Positions 5,273-6,128 of a DNA stretch of 6,128 nucleotides are shown here, one piece after another; position 1 is the first letter of the stretch, and each line of letters begins with the position of its first letter. The position numbers were made by a program, and so were the translations under genes. Origin of the DNA: Cyanobacteria bacterium NC_groundwater_1444_Ag_S-0.65um_54_12 (lineage in GTDB: Bacteria > Cyanobacteriota > Sericytochromatia > S15B-MN24 > VGJW01). Under the pieces are notes generated by a model that was not told the origin of the DNA, ran no database searches, and saw only the letters and a list, made by a program, of their open reading frames with translations. The DNA lies in NCBI GenBank assembly GCA_016267585.1, contig JACQUT010000294.1, forward strand, positions 1 through 6,128. Reading direction: 5' to 3'.

Positions 5273-6128
5273 ATGATTTATTTAGATTATCATGCCACCA
5301 CTCCAGTGGATCCAGCCGTACTTGAGGCTATGCTGCCGTACTTCTGTGAAAAATTCGGCAATGCTGCTTCGCGTGGTCATCGGTATGGCTGGGATGCCGA
5401 AGCGGCGGTAGAAAAGGCTCGGGAACAGGTAGCAAAACTGATAAATGCCTCGCCAGCCGAAATTATCTGGACCTCGGGCGCTACCGAATCAGACAATCTA
5501 GCCATCATGGGTGTCTGCGACTTATACGCAGAAAAGGGTAATCATGTGATTACTCAGGCAACTGAGCACCCAGCAGTGCTAGATACTTGCGCTCACTGGG
5601 AACGTAAAGGTGGTAAGGTGACAATCCTGCCCACCGATAGCTATGGCCAAATCGCTATCGACCAGCTAAAGAATGCCATAACTGATCGCACTATCCTGAT
5701 CTCTATCATGCATGCCAATAACGAAATCGGCACCTTGCAGCCCAGCGCCGAAATCGGTCGTATTGCCAAGGAATACGGTGTGCTTTTCCATACCGATGCC
5801 GCTCAATCGGCAGGCAAGGTGACGATCGACGTGATGTCCATGAACATCGATCTGCTGAGCTTGAGTGCCCATAAGCTTTACGGACCTAAAGGGATAGGTG
5901 CGCTTTATGTACGGCGCAAGAATCCGCGCGTGCAATTGCAACCTTTGATTCACGGCGGCGGGCAGGAAAGGGGCATGCGTAGCGGTACGCTGGCAGTGCC
6001 AAATATTGTGGGATTGGGTAAGGCATGTGAAATCGCAACGCAAGTAATGCACCAAGAGGCCTCACGTATCGCTACCTTACGAGAGAAACTATTCCAGGAT
6101 CTGGTTGCTGAAGTTGGCGACGTCGTCC
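5273..6128 (+). CDS. Cysteine desulfurase (IscS/NifS class), 3' end outside window
   Basis: A PLP enzyme that takes sulfur from L-cysteine, giving alanine and an enzyme persulfide for Fe-S clusters, tRNA thiolation and cofactors. The frame is open from ATG 5273 to the right edge, 285 codons of an expected ~400. The N-terminus M-I-Y-L-D-Y-H-A-T-T-P-V-D-P is typical. Further motifs are G-N-A-A-S-R-x-H at 29-36, T-S-G-A-T-E-S-D-N-L-A-I at 67-78, T-E-H-x-A-V-L-D-T-C at 97-106, M-H-A-N-N-E-I-G at 146-153, D-A-A-Q-S-A-G-K at 175-182 and S-A-H-K-L-Y-G-P-K-G at 198-207. K201 is the PLP-binding lysine. G-G-G-Q-E-R-G-M-R-S-G-T follows. The persulfide cysteine loop lies beyond the window, so group I membership (IscS/NifS) rests on the rest of the sequence. 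An in-frame TGA at 5243-5245 means this ATG is the only good start. Confidence 0.96.
   Translation, partial: MIYLDYHATTPVDPAVLEAMLPYFCEKFGNAASRGHRYGWDAEAAVEKAREQVAKLINASPAEIIWTSGATESDNLAIMGVCDLYAEKGNHVITQATEHPAVLDTCAHWERKGGKVTILPTDSYGQIAIDQLKNAITDRTILISIMHANNEIGTLQPSAEIGRIAKEYGVLFHTDAAQSAGKVTIDVMSMNIDLLSLSAHKLYGPKGIGALYVRRKNPRVQLQPLIHGGGQERGMRSGTLAVPNIVGLGKACEIATQVMHQEASRIATLREKLFQDLVAEVGDVV

Noticed and set aside
3062..5286. 12-base direct repeat GATTTATTTAGA at 3062-3073 and 5275-5286
   Set aside because: The second copy encodes the conserved start of the cysteine desulfurase (I-Y-L-D), and both are AT-rich, so the match is probably coincidence.
5666..6055. Minus-strand open frame of 129 codons near the right edge
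   Set aside because: It lies opposite the cysteine desulfurase, whose motifs are continuous across the same bases.

Overview
This is a gene-dense bacterial window of moderate GC content (mid-50s percent by eye). It encodes peptidoglycan assembly and recycling, dTMP phosphorylation, and a cysteine desulfurase. The AnmK/MurQ recycling route and the class A penicillin-binding protein indicate a murein-containing bacterium. I cannot fix the phylum: two copies of the cyanobacterial HIP1 octamer occur, but both lie inside the TnpB-like gene and say little about the host.

Layout. Positions 1-753 (+) hold the C-terminal part of a class A penicillin-binding protein transpeptidase, cut by the left edge. 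It overlaps by 11 bases the thymidylate kinase gene tmk (743-1396, +), whose last codons form a perfect GC-rich hairpin. Facing tmk is one 530-codon open frame (1418-3010, -) with two parts: an N-terminal compact TnpB-type RuvC nuclease, and a 169-residue helical, phasin-like protein with its own strong ribosome binding site (1418-1927). A divergent intergenic region (3011-3156) separates this from a natural anmK-murQ fusion (3157-5226, +). The window ends in the first 285 codons of a cysteine desulfurase of the IscS/NifS type (5273 to the right edge, +).

How the genes work together. The fusion protein would phosphorylate 1,6-anhydro-N-acetylmuramic acid and then cleave off D-lactate, giving GlcNAc-6-phosphate. 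These are two consecutive steps of cell-wall recycling on one chain. The upstream PBP is on the synthesis side of the same murein cycle. The TnpB-like gene looks like an insertion, or a domesticated remnant, placed directly upstream of the phasin-like gene.

Most worth following up: the TnpB-like nuclease in frame with the repeat protein, with RNA-capable hairpins at its 3' end; its missing N-terminal ~70 residues and altered zinc knuckle; four ~30-residue repeats in the phasin-like protein; and the AnmK-MurQ fusion. No stretch over 300 bases lacks a gene.
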